64,000 nucleotides of DNA from Prinia subflava (taxonomy: Eukaryota; Chordata; Aves; Passeriformes; Cisticolidae): NCBI RefSeq assembly GCF_021018805.1, contig NC_086249.1, positions 80,936,472 through 81,000,471 on the forward strand, read 5' to 3'. The translations under genes were made by a program, and so were the position numbers. Below the pieces are notes generated by a model. It was not told the origin of the DNA, made no database searches, and worked only from the letters and a program-made list of their open reading frames with translations. How positions within the stretch are numbered: the stretch's first letter is position 1; each line of letters starts with the position of its first letter. This document shows, piece by piece, positions 52,085 through 62,800 of the stretch.

Positions 52085-52270
52085 TATTTGTCAGCAGGGA
52101 AATCTGGAGCACCTTTCTGTAGTTTTTTGAATAGGGGTGCAGCATTTGTTCTTCTCCAGTGACAGGGAACTTTTCCCAAGCTCCATCAAAGATGATATAC
52201 AATAGCCATGGATGGCAGCCAATTCTCACAGCACCCTGGACACCACCCCTAGGGTGCCACAGAGGTGTGT
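52085..52270 (-). mobile_element. degraded CR1 reverse-transcriptase fragment
   Basis: On the minus strand, stretches such as GGTGCTGTGAGAATTGGCTG, ATCATCTTTGATGGAGCTTG and CTATTCAAAAAACTACAG line up in order with the CR1 ORF2 segment that codes the LRELA ... IIFE ... W ... F-K-K-G block. The reading frame is broken by substitutions and indels. It is an internal piece without a 3' tail, nearly 0.8 kb from the nearest CR1 end and probably a separate insertion. Confidence 0.5.
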
Positions 52271-53501
52271 GAGTTGAGTTCTCTTGAGTCACTCCTGACT
52301 CAACCCTCTCTGATGGTAGCTCTTCCACTACTTCCACCCTTTGACTAAACAGAGAGGCGTGGGAGACCCTGCTGGTTAAGAAAAGACAAAAGGTGGCACT
52401 GGATACATCAGACCTGTGTGTGCCTGCAGCCACCAATCCACCCACCCTCCACCCCACTTGGTTACAATCCCGTTTTCTTTGCTCAGGTCTTTTCCCACTA
52501 ATGCAGCAGTAACTATTGGCTTTGTGTGGCCAGGCTTGGGTAGTAGGGGGCTATGGGGAGAGGGGGGAGGGTCTTCTGTAGGAAGCTGCCAGAAACTTCA
52601 CCCTCTTGTGTTTGTGAACATCTGACTACTAACCAGAAATACACAGCATGGATGCTGTAACCGATAAAACTTTTAGTCTTCTGCAGTCAGGATGACATAT
52701 ACATATATCAGGTAACTTTTTCTTAATGCAAGCATTTAATTTTCCCCATTAGGTTTAAAGAATTTATTTTTATTTTTACTTTTTAAATGCAGGTTTGGGA
52801 GTTACTTAAAAGTTGTTTTTCCTCAGTATGTTTCAAGTTCTGAGGCTGTACATGGAGGAAGAACAAGGAATAAAACTAAACACTGAGTGTACAAAGAGCA
52901 GAACAACTGTTTTTAATTTTTTTCTCTTGCAGCACTGGAGTAAGCCTCTGGGAATAAATGGCTGCTTTTCCACCGAGTTTCACTTAAACTCTGGAGTTTG
53001 AGGTTTTGGGTTTCAGAAGGTTGTACACTTTGATGAGTCAATATTAGTATAAGCATTTGAGACAGGGAATCAGAACATCTGGTTTTGATACCTGCACAAA
53101 CCTCTGTTGCAGTCATGGAGTGTCTAGGTACAATGAGGGCTACCCTGCAGCTTCAGCAGAACAGCAAGTCTCAACTACAACACAAGGGCTCAGCTCAGCT
53201 GATGAGACACTAAGCACACAAACACAGTTTATCCATTGTGCTGGGGGTTAGCACTTGTGGCTTGGGCACTCTTTCACAAGGTAGAAGAAAAATCTTGCCT
53301 GAGCATTCAGTAAGACAGACTAAAAAGGTAGAGAGGCAGTGAAAGAAACCAACCCAGAAGACAAGTGACAGATAAAAGGCAGATGTGAAGAAATAATGCA
53401 ACTGAGTTGTCAGGACATCATTGATAAGCAACTTAGCCAGTATATTGGTTATTGAGGGTGCAGTTTCAGAGTTACCATAAGCCCATCTGAACTCACTGTC
53501 T
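52271..53501. other. intergenic, no gene seen
   Basis: Short frames without motifs only. Confidence 0.5.
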
Positions 53502-53764
53502 GAAAGAGAGAGGAAAGAGAGAGGAAAGAGAGAGGAAAGAGAGAGGAAAGAGAGAGGAAAGAGAGAGGAAAGAGAGAGGAAAGAGAGAGGAAAGAGGGAG
53601 GAAAGGGAGGAAAGAGAGAGGAAAGAGAGAGGAAAGAGGGAGGAAAGAGGGAGGAAAGAGGGAGGAAAGAGGGAGGAAAGAGGGACGAAAGAGGGAGGAA
53701 AGAGAGAGGAAAGAGAGAGGAGAGAGAGAGGAGAGAGAGAGGAAAGAGAGAGGAAAGAGAAGAA
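53502..53764. repeat. 11-bp purine minisatellite (GGAAAGAGAGA / GGAAAGAGGGA)
   Basis: About 24 tandem copies of an 11-bp all-purine unit. Outer copies read GGAAAGAGAGA while a central block (about 53,593-53,700) reads GGAAAGAGGGA, so a variant spread within the array. One strand is pure purine. The minus-strand Ser/Leu/Phe/Pro-rich open frame over it is an artefact. Confidence 0.95.
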
Positions 53765-54242
53765 AGCCTACTCTTTTGATTGTACAGCTCAGAATACCTG
53801 GTCAAGTATGCCAGACAATACAAATTAGCAAGAATTCCTTTGACTAGACTTCTACTAAATGAACTAAAATTTAATACTTCTTTTATAGACTCTTTCTCAA
53901 ACTAGACCACTGTGAAGCACAGAATTCTTATTTTAAAACACTAAATCCTAAATGGTGTTTAGGGGTTTTTTACACAATTAATTTACCCATTAATGTATGG
54001 CAAATCATGCCAGTAACATTTTATGCTTTTATAGTCTCATGGTTACATTCCGTATTTCTCTGATCTAGAGATAAGCAACATACTGATATAGCAAGGCAGC
54101 TACTCAGACACTCTCAGCTATGCTGAAATATTACTGAAACTAGTAATTCTTGCAAGAATCTCACCCCAAATATAAAATTAAATGAAGCTGTAACCTGAGA
54201 CAAAAATGGCGTTTTCTGACAAACACCTCCAAGTTCTCCGCA
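53765..54242. other. intergenic, no gene seen
   Basis: AT-rich spacer between the minisatellite and the solo LTR. Confidence 0.5.
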
Positions 54243-54782
54243 GAAGACTGTAACAGTGTGTCTTTTTGGAGTGTAGCTACAGCCTAATTAAATCCCGTCA
54301 GCCTCTCCAGTGGAGAAACTGCTTGGGAAAAATTCGGGCAAAGCAATCAAGCCACACAAACACACACCTCACGGCTAGCTCAAGCAAGGAGAGGCAGAAG
54401 GCTCTCGGCCACAGATTAGCTCCAGCGAGGTTTATTCCACGTGCCGAAGGAAACCAACGGGCCCAAAGAGAGCGAACCATGTGGTTTTCTGTTGTACAGC
54501 GTCTCAGGTTTGTGGGCGGTACAAGGGGCAGGGCAGGGGGCAAGTGGCCATAGGGAAGACAGAAACTGGACCCCAGGCCCCACGGACAATGGGGGATCAG
54601 GGAAAGGGACACCATGGGAGAGGGATGGACATGGGGAAACCCAGAGAGCAGAATGTGCAGTGCTTGCAAAGAACCATGGGGGGAAGCCTTGTTACATATG
54701 GAAGGGGTATCTTTAACCCTCACTTTTCCAAGGCAAGGCAGTTGGGAATTCTTTTAAGGACACAAGGGACTCCACAGAAGAC
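54243..54782 (-). mobile_element. solo LTR of an endogenous retrovirus with 6-bp target-site duplication
   Basis: A 528-bp element (54,249-54,776) has canonical retroviral ends. Read on the minus strand it opens TGTGGAGTCC and closes CTGTTACA. It is flanked on both sides by GAAGAC (54,243-54,248 and 54,777-54,782). A minus-strand AATAAA at 54,436-54,431 marks the R region, leaving a U5 of about 180 bp. It is more GC-rich than its surroundings. No gag, pol or env sequence is adjacent, so it is the product of recombination between two LTRs. A 6-bp duplication is typical of alpharetrovirus- and betaretrovirus-like (ERVK-type) integrases. The intact duplication suggests a fairly recent insertion. 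Confidence 0.85.
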
Positions 54783-56034
54783 TACTTTTAGTTTGACTGA
54801 ATGAATGCTGGTGAAAACGTACCTTAAAAACATGACTGGGCATTCCATACAACTAACCACTTTTTGCCATAAAAAGACAAAGATAAGTTTGGATTGCATA
54901 TATGGCCGCAGCTAACATCCTTCTGTAACATCCTCTGATGTTTCTTTATTGCTTCCATTTCGTACTTTCCCTTTAGCATTCTTCACAAAAAGGATTGAAA
55001 CCAGTGTCCTTCCAAGAGTACACAGAAGAGATTCCTCTCCAAGGATAGAGATTGTATAAAAGGAACTGCCTAAAAGTTCTTACAGAAGCATTTTCTCGAT
55101 CATATATATGATCTATTAGTGTAAAACCCTTTAAAAAGTTAGAGAACCTGAAAGTTGAACATTGTATTACACCCAAGTATATATTGAAGACATGCTGCAA
55201 AGTCAGGAGATTATTTCACTATGCTGACTTTCATTACTAAATATTATATGCCATTGCAAGAAATAACATGTTCTAACACTAGGGAAGTAAAGAATGACCG
55301 TATGATTCTGTACTGTCCTGAATGAGTCACTTTTACTGGCTTTTAGCTAACACCACTCTTTCCACACTGAACTGCAGCCACAGGACATACACAGTAAGTC
55401 ACAGAATGCATGTGAACTATTCATATAGACATAGGAAGGGAACTCTTTCATTTAATAAACAGCACTAAGACATCACCTGAGTGTAGAGCTTTAAATACCT
55501 TCGTCCTTTCTTACAGAAATCCTCTTGAAAGACAACAAAGATAAAATTACAAGCATCAGTCAAACCAATCTGAAGTTCTTTGGCTGGAGCGTACACCTGG
55601 AGACTTTTTATTATTAATTTAACACTAACACCTTCATACCCTAAACCAATATTTAAAACAGCTTGTCTAGGCATAATTCAGCTGGAGAGGAATTCCTTCT
55701 TCTTTGTGCTGCCTCCATTTAAAGTCTACCTTTCTGCTGGATTATAAAGTACTTACATGTTTTTAACAAATAATACAGAAGTCACACAAAGGCCAGCATC
55801 CTAAATAACAGTGCATAAATTCTTGTTTTCCTTCATTTACATCTGACAAGTTCTTCCAAAAGAGATGGGAAATTTAGACTAACCTACCTTAGTGATGACT
55901 GAGGCTGACTGGGAAGTTAAAGCTTTCAAAGCAGACCTCCTGGGTAATTTTATCTCTTGTTGCCAAAGATAATTAAAAGATACTACCTTAAACACATAGG
56001 TTTTGTTCTTAAAAAAACAAAACAAAACAGATTA
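54783..56034. other. intergenic or extended CHAMP1 3' UTR
   Basis: This AT-rich sequence lies downstream of CHAMP1. Further minus-strand AATAAA hexamers occur at 55,612-55,607 and 54,950-54,945, so longer 3' ends are possible. A 69-codon minus-strand frame at 55,465-55,674 has no motif I recognise. Confidence 0.4.
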
Positions 56035-56822
56035 TGACCAACACCAGGTTGGGTTTCTTTTATTGTTAAAACATTAAAGCATAACATTTCACCAAATACA
56101 GGAAATTCAGGGGTTGTCTGACATTACAAATATCTGTATCATCAAGAGAAAGTGTTGAGCTATACATAGTCTGACGTTAATCTATCAATTTAATGTTTAT
56201 TAGTACATGACTAAAACATGGCCAAAATACAGAACCACAAAATAAGTACCTTGATGCTTCTAAATCTGAGACAAGTCAGAGAACTGAGTGCAATAAATTT
56301 CCAGCAAATGTCTATACACTCAATTACAACCTCAGGGCAAAATCATTCCAGGAATTTTGGTAGTTCCTCATATTCCGGCTCATTCACATTCAATTTAGTG
56401 AGAATTTTGATTTGAGAACTTGATAAAAACATTTTTAAAAATACAACATTTAACAAATGTGAAAAAAGAAGTTGTCTTCACAGGAAAATATGGATTGCTT
56501 GCCACTCCAGTCCTTAATTGCCTATATGTTTTACAAATCTTTACAAAACTAATTTGTATCCATTTTGGTTTCAAAAACATAGTACATCTGAAAAATAAAA
56601 TATGACTCTACTGATGGGTAATACAAAGACATGAACACGCATTTAAAATTACTTTCAAAAGTAAATCTTTTCAGTAATACAGCTATAAGACAAGTTAAAC
56701 ATAGTACAATAAACCATGCATCTTCTGACTTGTCAGATCAGCTAAACTACTCGGTTAACATACAGTAACAATTTTGAACACTTTGTTAATTCAGCTTTTC
56801 TAGCACAAGGAAAAAAAACAGA
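56035..56822 (-). other. CHAMP1: CHAMP1 3' UTR (probable)
   Basis: Non-coding sequence follows the CHAMP1 stop. A minus-strand AATAAA lies at 56,064-56,059, giving a 3' UTR of roughly 780 bases. The choice of poly(A) site is inference. Confidence 0.5.
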
Positions 56823-59804
56823 TTAAATTTGTTCTTCAAGTGGTTCAAGGCTGTCCAAGTGTTTTTTAGGTGTATCATCACTATGACGGCTTTGGCAATG
56901 GGTTAAATGTTTCTTAAAGCCTCGGGGAAAATTTGATTCAAAATTACAACGGGGACACTTCAACAAACTTTGACCATGAGCAGCAACATGATTTTTAAGA
57001 AGAGACTCCAAGAGAAAAGCTTTACCACATATTTTACATTGGTATGGGCTTTGAACATTATGCTTGTTAACTAAATGGTGCAAGACAGCACCTTTTTTCA
57101 TTGCTCGACAGCAACAAATTTTGCAGTAATACTTTCCCTTGCCACGCTTCATGTATTTTGCTATTTCTTCTTCAGAGATGAAAGCCTCTTTCTCTTCAGT
57201 AAACTGAAGCACACACTGTGGCTGCGTAGGAGTAGTTGCATCCATTTTGCTCTCTTTGCTGTAATCAGATGACTCCATATCATACTGCTCTTGGTCACTG
57301 TTGGATTCTTGTTCCTTTATCTCCATTGAGTCCACTGCTGTTTTTCCACACTCACTGCTATTTAGTTCAGAATCTGAGTTCTCCTGGTTCTCCTTCTTGG
57401 GCTTCTTTTTTGGGCATGAATATAACATGTGTTCTGGTGATTCTTTGGCTAATATTGATTGTTCATCCTGGGAGAATAAATCATCCAGTGGTTTCTGATC
57501 ATCTAAACTGTGAGAGAGAAAGTCACTCTCACCAGACTCACTAGGTGTTTGGGGCTCAGAGAAAAAGCCCGAAGCAGACTTGTGAGGCTCGGAAAACAGG
57601 ATGTTCTTCTGGATTTCAGAAGGTACAGTAGTTTCAGCGTGTCTCTGGACATCAGAGGATAGAGCAGCAGCAGGCTTCTGCATCTCAGAGAATACAGCAT
57701 GCTTTTGAACATCAGGGGAAACAGCAGATTTCTGGCAGTCTGTGAAAACAGCTTGCTTGAGTGTCTCAGGAGAAACAGGAGTAGGTTTCTGGGACTCAGT
57801 AAAGAGGCCATGTTTCAGAACTTCAGGAGATGTGGATTTCTGAGACTCTAGAAAGGAAATAGGCTCCTGAACTTCAGAGGAAATGGAAGTGAGTTTTTGG
57901 GCTTCAGAAAACAGGGCATGCTTCTGGACTTCAGAAGAAACAAGAGCGGGTTTTTGGGCTTCAGAATACAGAGCTTGTTTTTGACCTTCAGTAGAAACAG
58001 CAGAAGTAGACGTCTGATTCTGGGGCTCAGAAAAGACAGCACGTTTCTGGACATCAGTAGAGGCAGTAGGATTAGATTTACGAGTCTCTGGGAACAACAC
58101 TCTTTTCCGAGGTTCAGGGAAATGAGCCCGTTTCTGAATCTCAGACGAAGCAGCAGAGGTGGATTTCTGAGTTTCAGGAAAATACAGAGATTTCCGCGAC
58201 TCAGAGAGTTTCCAAGATTCGGGAGATACTGAAACACCAGGCTTACGGACCTCAGGAAAGAAAGAAGGCTTCCAAGAGTCAGAGGAAACAGTGTGACTAG
58301 ACTTTCGAAGCTCAGGAGAAACAGGGGGAGAATGCTTCCATGTGTCAGGCGACAGAACAGGTTTCCAGCCTTCAGGGTAAACAGATGAGATGGGTTTCCA
58401 GGGCTCAGAAGAAACAAGAGTAGACTTCTGGGTGTCAGAAAAGGATGTAGACTTACACGAATCAGAAACAACCCTCCTGGGCTCTGGCAACACAACCGAA
58501 CCAGGCCTTCGGGACTCAGGGGCAGACCTCCGGGATTCTACGGACACTGACATGGCAGGCTTTGAAGCCCAGGGAGAAACTGAGGAAGACTTCTGCGCTT
58601 CGTGAGGTGAACACCTCCAGGACTCGGGGGAAACAGGAGGACCAGGTCTCCACGACTCCGGTGAAACTGCAGAAGCAGGCCTCCGGGCTTCAGGAGAGGA
58701 AGCAGAAGCGGGCCTACGCATTTGAGAGGGATGCCTTCGTGGCTCAGGAGATGCAGCTGGGGCATACCTCCGCGGTTCAGGGGACACTGCTGAAGGAGGT
58801 TTCTTTGGCTCTGGTGACACGGCTGGGGAGTATCTGCGGGGCTCCGGAGACACAGCGGGAGAATGGCGCCGGGGCTCTGGTGATAAGGCAGGGGAATGCC
58901 GACGGGGCTCTGGAGACGTTGTTGGGGAGTGCCAACGGGGCTCTGGAGACACTGCTGGGGCTGGCTTCTGTGGGTCAGGGGACACAGCAGGAGATGGCTT
59001 CTGTGGGTCAGGGGACACAGCAGGAGATGGCTTCTGTGGGTCAGGGGACACAGCAGGAGACGGCTTCTGCGGGTCAGGGGACACAGTAGGAGACGGCTTC
59101 TGCAGGTCAGGAGACACAGCAGGAGACGGCTTCTGTGGATCAGGAGACACAGCAGGAGACGGCTTCTGCAGGTCAGGAGACACAGCAGGAGACACAGCAG
59201 GAGACGGCTTCTGTGGGTCAGGAGACACAGATGAGGCTGACTTCTCTGGATCAGGAGACGTGGCCTGGGCTGACTTTTCCGGATCTGGGGACACAGTCTG
59301 GACTGACTTCTCTGGCTCTGAGGAAGTCACCTGAGCAGACTTCTGGGGCTCTGGAGACACAGAAGATGTCTGAAGCTTGGGGGAAACAACAGTTTCAGAT
59401 TGGGGGAGTTCGGGAGAAAGGGCAGGTTTGCATGACTCGGAGGAAAGGGTAGGCTTCTGTGGCTCCAACGTGACACTTTTTTTCGATGAATCTGAATCTC
59501 CTTCTACCTGTTGCTCTTTCTGCTCTTCATTCCACTTCTCAGGTGCTGCATGCTGTGCTTTGATGTGATAATATACGTTGCAATACATCTTGCTAGTAAA
59601 GAAACATTTATGGCAGTGAAACAGTTTTGCACTTTTTTGATAAAATATAAGTTTACCCAAGCCAGCAGTATCCATTTCATCACAATACTCTGGGTGAACG
59701 GTACCCATATGAATTTGTATATTTTCATAGTCGGTTCCCCTGAAGCTGCAGTAGTCACACTCCAAGCGCTCTGTGGGTTTACGTAGTATCTGCAACATGT
59801 CCAT
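56823..59804 (-). CDS. CHAMP1: CHAMP1, chromosome alignment-maintaining phosphoprotein 1
   Basis: This intact single coding exon has 993 codons. In mammals CHAMP1 acts at kinetochores and spindle to maintain chromosome alignment, and binds REV7/MAD2L2. Two N-terminal C2H2 fingers use C16/C19/H32/H37 and C64/C67/H80/H85. Residues about 110-800 are disordered, with stacked Ser-Pro-Glu/Asp motifs, then Trp-Lys/Trp-Arg motifs (SPESW, SPDTWKHSP) and FPE/FSE-type motifs (FPEPRK, FPETRK). Three C-terminal C2H2 fingers lie at about 892-914, 921-942 and 948-973, next to the family signature FISEEEIAKYMKRGKGKYYC. I chose the ATG at 59,804 because MDMLQILRKP aligns with the human N-terminus. A splice acceptor (CCTATAG) ends four bases upstream, so the 40 extra in-frame codons reaching an ATG at 59,924 are probably intronic. 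The human protein is about 812 residues; the excess here lies mainly in the repeats. Confidence 0.95.
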   Translation of the reverse strand: MDMLQILRKPTERLECDYCSFRGTDYENIQIHMGTVHPEYCDEMDTAGLGKLIFYQKSAKLFHCHKCFFTSKMYCNVYYHIKAQHAAPEKWNEEQKEQQVEGDSDSSKKSVTLEPQKPTLSSESCKPALSPELPQSETVVSPKLQTSSVSPEPQKSAQVTSSEPEKSVQTVSPDPEKSAQATSPDPEKSASSVSPDPQKPSPAVSPAVSPDLQKPSPAVSPDPQKPSPAVSPDLQKPSPTVSPDPQKPSPAVSPDPQKPSPAVSPDPQKPSPAVSPDPQKPAPAVSPEPRWHSPTTSPEPRRHSPALSPEPRRHSPAVSPEPRRYSPAVSPEPKKPPSAVSPEPRRYAPAASPEPRRHPSQMRRPASASSPEARRPASAVSPESWRPGPPVSPESWRCSPHEAQKSSSVSPWASKPAMSVSVESRRSAPESRRPGSVVLPEPRRVVSDSCKSTSFSDTQKSTLVSSEPWKPISSVYPEGWKPVLSPDTWKHSPPVSPELRKSSHTVSSDSWKPSFFPEVRKPGVSVSPESWKLSESRKSLYFPETQKSTSAASSEIQKRAHFPEPRKRVLFPETRKSNPTASTDVQKRAVFSEPQNQTSTSAVSTEGQKQALYSEAQKPALVSSEVQKHALFSEAQKLTSISSEVQEPISFLESQKSTSPEVLKHGLFTESQKPTPVSPETLKQAVFTDCQKSAVSPDVQKHAVFSEMQKPAAALSSDVQRHAETTVPSEIQKNILFSEPHKSASGFFSEPQTPSESGESDFLSHSLDDQKPLDDLFSQDEQSILAKESPEHMLYSCPKKKPKKENQENSDSELNSSECGKTAVDSMEIKEQESNSDQEQYDMESSDYSKESKMDATTPTQPQCVLQFTEEKEAFISEEEIAKYMKRGKGKYYCKICCCRAMKKGAVLHHLVNKHNVQSPYQCKICGKAFLLESLLKNHVAAHGQSLLKCPRCNFESNFPRGFKKHLTHCQSRHSDDTPKKHLDSLEPLEEQI
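58936..59236 (-). repeat. CHAMP1: 33-bp tandem repeat inside the CHAMP1 coding exon
   Basis: About eight copies of an 11-residue unit, QKPSPAVSPDP with small changes (Pro/Leu, Ala/Thr), follow degenerate DPEKSA-type copies. Copies are nearly identical at DNA level. One copy has a short internal SPAV duplication. All copies keep the frame. The unit contains Ser-Pro sites of the kind phosphorylated by proline-directed kinases. Confidence 0.95.
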
Positions 59805-59808
59805 TTTT

Positions 59809-62800
59809 CTATAGGCAGTAACAGTTTCCACAGCACTGCACCTTTTAAAAGGAATTTTCAGTTCCTGCAATAAAGGAAAAAGATCTGTATAGTTATCTGT
59901 CCACGTTAATTTCAACTCTGTCATTCCTAAATAACCACATGGGCTTTCCCCTGCTCATCCCCGTTCCTTTTTAGAATGCATAAATTTTGCACAGATACTG
60001 ACTACTTCATAGAGAAATCCAAACATAGGCATCACCAAGTCCTGAAAGTCATTTTGCATTGGTAAAACTTGAAAAAACAAAGCTTATATTTACCAACAGG
60101 CCTTTCAACCAATGTAAAAGAACTGGAAGAAAAGATAAAAAGAAGAACCCAGGTGATGAAGAGCAAAGTTTGAATTTCATTTGATAAATGTGACTTGTTG
60201 TCTCCATTGTCTCATCTTCCCATATTTGATGTGCTTTTATTGACACTGTATTATTTACATTATACATGTAAAATGAAAACAGAAAGTACCTTGGAAAGTA
60301 CTTGAAACACTGCCACTGAGATAAGACCATTTAAATAATGCATCTCCATCACTAAATTTCGAAACAAATCAGCAGTTTCCGACAAAGACCAAAAAAAAAT
60401 CAAGAAAATAGCAGCCTAAAGCCTAAGCTGTTTTCATCTGTCAAATACTAACTTCCTTTCATTAATTACATGAAAAAAAATAATGCTGATCATAAAAACA
60501 TCTATTATGAAAAGGACATTTCCTGTTCCATTATTTCATCTGTTGCCCCAATAGTAGCAAAAATACTATTTAAGAAAAACAGCAGGGGTTTTTTTCCCAG
60601 TTAGTATGATTAACATTCTGCTGTATCCAGAACAGTTTTCCTCACCCCAAAGATGGAAATTCCTCAAAATGAATGGTTTTTACAAGACTTTAAAAAGCCC
60701 AATATAACAACAACAAAAACAAACAAACAAAAAAGACCCCAAAAACCAAACAACCCATCCCCCCAACATAAACAGCCCTTAATGATTTGGCTAGATTCCC
60801 CTATTTCCAACAGAACTTAACCAGATTAGCTACTCCAGTAAGCAGAAAAACAAGTCTAGCCATATTCTGTAAGTTACATTGACATAAAAGTGGAAGGTAA
60901 AAAGGACATTCAAGTGAAATGCACGCACTTTTTTTTTGTAGGCTGAAATTAAACAGTTGTTACATGATTAATCATGCTAAGCTATCAACCTAATTTTGGG
61001 GGGTCTCATAAAACACACTGCTTCAAAACACCCAAAATTGTTGTTTTATTTTAACATTAATTTACCTGTCTAAATATATATTAGACTAACAAGTCTAAAA
61101 ATATGCATTCAAAGCAAGTTTTCCTAATTTATTCCTAAAGCATTTTCCCCCTGGTTTCTTATGGAAATGAGGCTTAGACAAACACATTGCCCTACAGTCA
61201 ACGCCAATCAAACTGGACAAAGCAATCCGGCCTTACTTTGCATTTCTACACCTTTCATGAAAATCAGGAACTAGAGAATGCAAGCAATGCCTCCACTGAG
61301 GCAGAATATGTCACTCAGCAGCGACTTCTGTTTAGCCTCTACACAAACAGTCTCAAAATATTCAGAGCAAGCAGTGCCTGATTCAGCTTGTAATTAGGGA
61401 AAGGGGAAAGAATTAAAAATACTACAGCAGTGAGCTGCTTTGGGCTTGGGGCAGAGACAGAATGAAAGCAAATTAGCAGTACTGCTGAAGGATGAGATGG
61501 ATACAGCAAAAAAAACAGGAAAGAAGGATTGGCTGAGGAGCAAGAGAGCACAAATCCTTAAGAAATAGAAGTTCACTGGCTCAACTGCTTACGGAACAAC
61601 TCCTTTGCATGCACTCTGAGTACACACTTCACATTAAGTCACAGGAACAGGTAGATTTCCAATAGAGAAGCATGGTGGAACCACATACAGAGCTTTAAGG
61701 ATCCTGCTTTACAACCATGAGGCAAACGAACAGCATCCGACCACAACCTAGCTACAAACAAGAAGTAATTACTGTGCTCTACAAACACTGAAGTGGAAGG
61801 ACCTTTGGGGTATAAGCTGCAGCTTCCCAGCACTGCTGGCAGCCATACAAAAGACATCCCAAATTGTAGCCCACACCACATTCAGTGTTAACCCAAAACA
61901 CTTCCCAACATCGTATAACAATTTTTTTATGTCTGTAAAAGACGAAAACAAAACAGAAAGATGACAGCAGTGCTCAGTGGGCTGTACCTCTGCAACAGAA
62001 AATAACTTAACAATTGTAAAAATTCATAGTACATCATGTTTTAGTACTCCAAAAGTGCTTCAAGTGTTTATGAACTACAGTTTATGTTTTGTTTGCAAGA
62101 CTTGGGACAATGGGATGAAAGGAAGATTCAAACTTGAAAGCAATATTGCTGATATGAGTGAAGTAAAAAGGTTTGGGTTTTTTTTTAATCAAATCACAGC
62201 AGAACATAATTAGGACAATAAAGACATATTGCGGTAATCTTTTAGACTTGAAAGGGAATTTGTCCATTCCAAAATTGGTTGTAAACCTGATTTATCCATT
62301 TTCTTTTCACTAGAACACCAAAAAAGGGCTTTTCCAAATTGTATTTACGATAAAATTTATAACAAAGTTTACAACAAAGTTTACCAGACAATCTTTTCTA
62401 CTCTCTTCATAATTTCCTTGCTCTCCGCTTGTCACCTGTTGCCCTTGCTGCAGTTTTTTGTTATTCACTGAAATACACTTCACCCTACCTCCCATCCTCT
62501 TCTTTTTATTCAGTTCTACCTTACTTTATGATGAAAATTCCCACTTTCTTTACAAATACAACAGTTAAAAAAAGTCATTAGAACCCTTCCACAAATTGTC
62601 TAAACTGCTGCCAAGCTTTTTGACCATGAGATTATTTTGAAACCAAAGAAGTTACAAGCAGTCTAGACATCCAAAAGTCTTGACAGCCTTTTGTATAAGA
62701 AATAACATTAAAGAGCTGAGGGCACTTTCTCTCACATTGCCATCACTCACCATTTTCAGTTTTGTAGCTCAGCCCACTGTGTCTGGCAGCCGCTGAAGGA

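Noticed and set aside
53449..53823. 124-codon minus-strand Ser/Leu/Pro/Phe repeat protein
   Set aside because: This is translation of the 11-bp purine minisatellite, not a gene.
55465..55674. 69-codon minus-strand frame downstream of CHAMP1
   Set aside because: It looks mildly protein-like but has no motif, and it falls within possible extended CHAMP1 3' UTR.
58936..59236. CRISPR-like regular repeats
   Set aside because: The units are contiguous 33-bp coding tandem repeats without spacers, inside a vertebrate gene.
57848..59452. Open frames of 65-215 codons in other frames and on the plus strand over CHAMP1
   Set aside because: They are shadows of the repetitive CHAMP1 coding exon; only the 993-codon frame has zinc fingers and family motifs.
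62740..62780. Possible CHAMP1 5' UTR exon ending at a GTGAGT donor
   Set aside because: A single donor-like hexamer without supporting acceptor, promoter or homology is not enough for a call.
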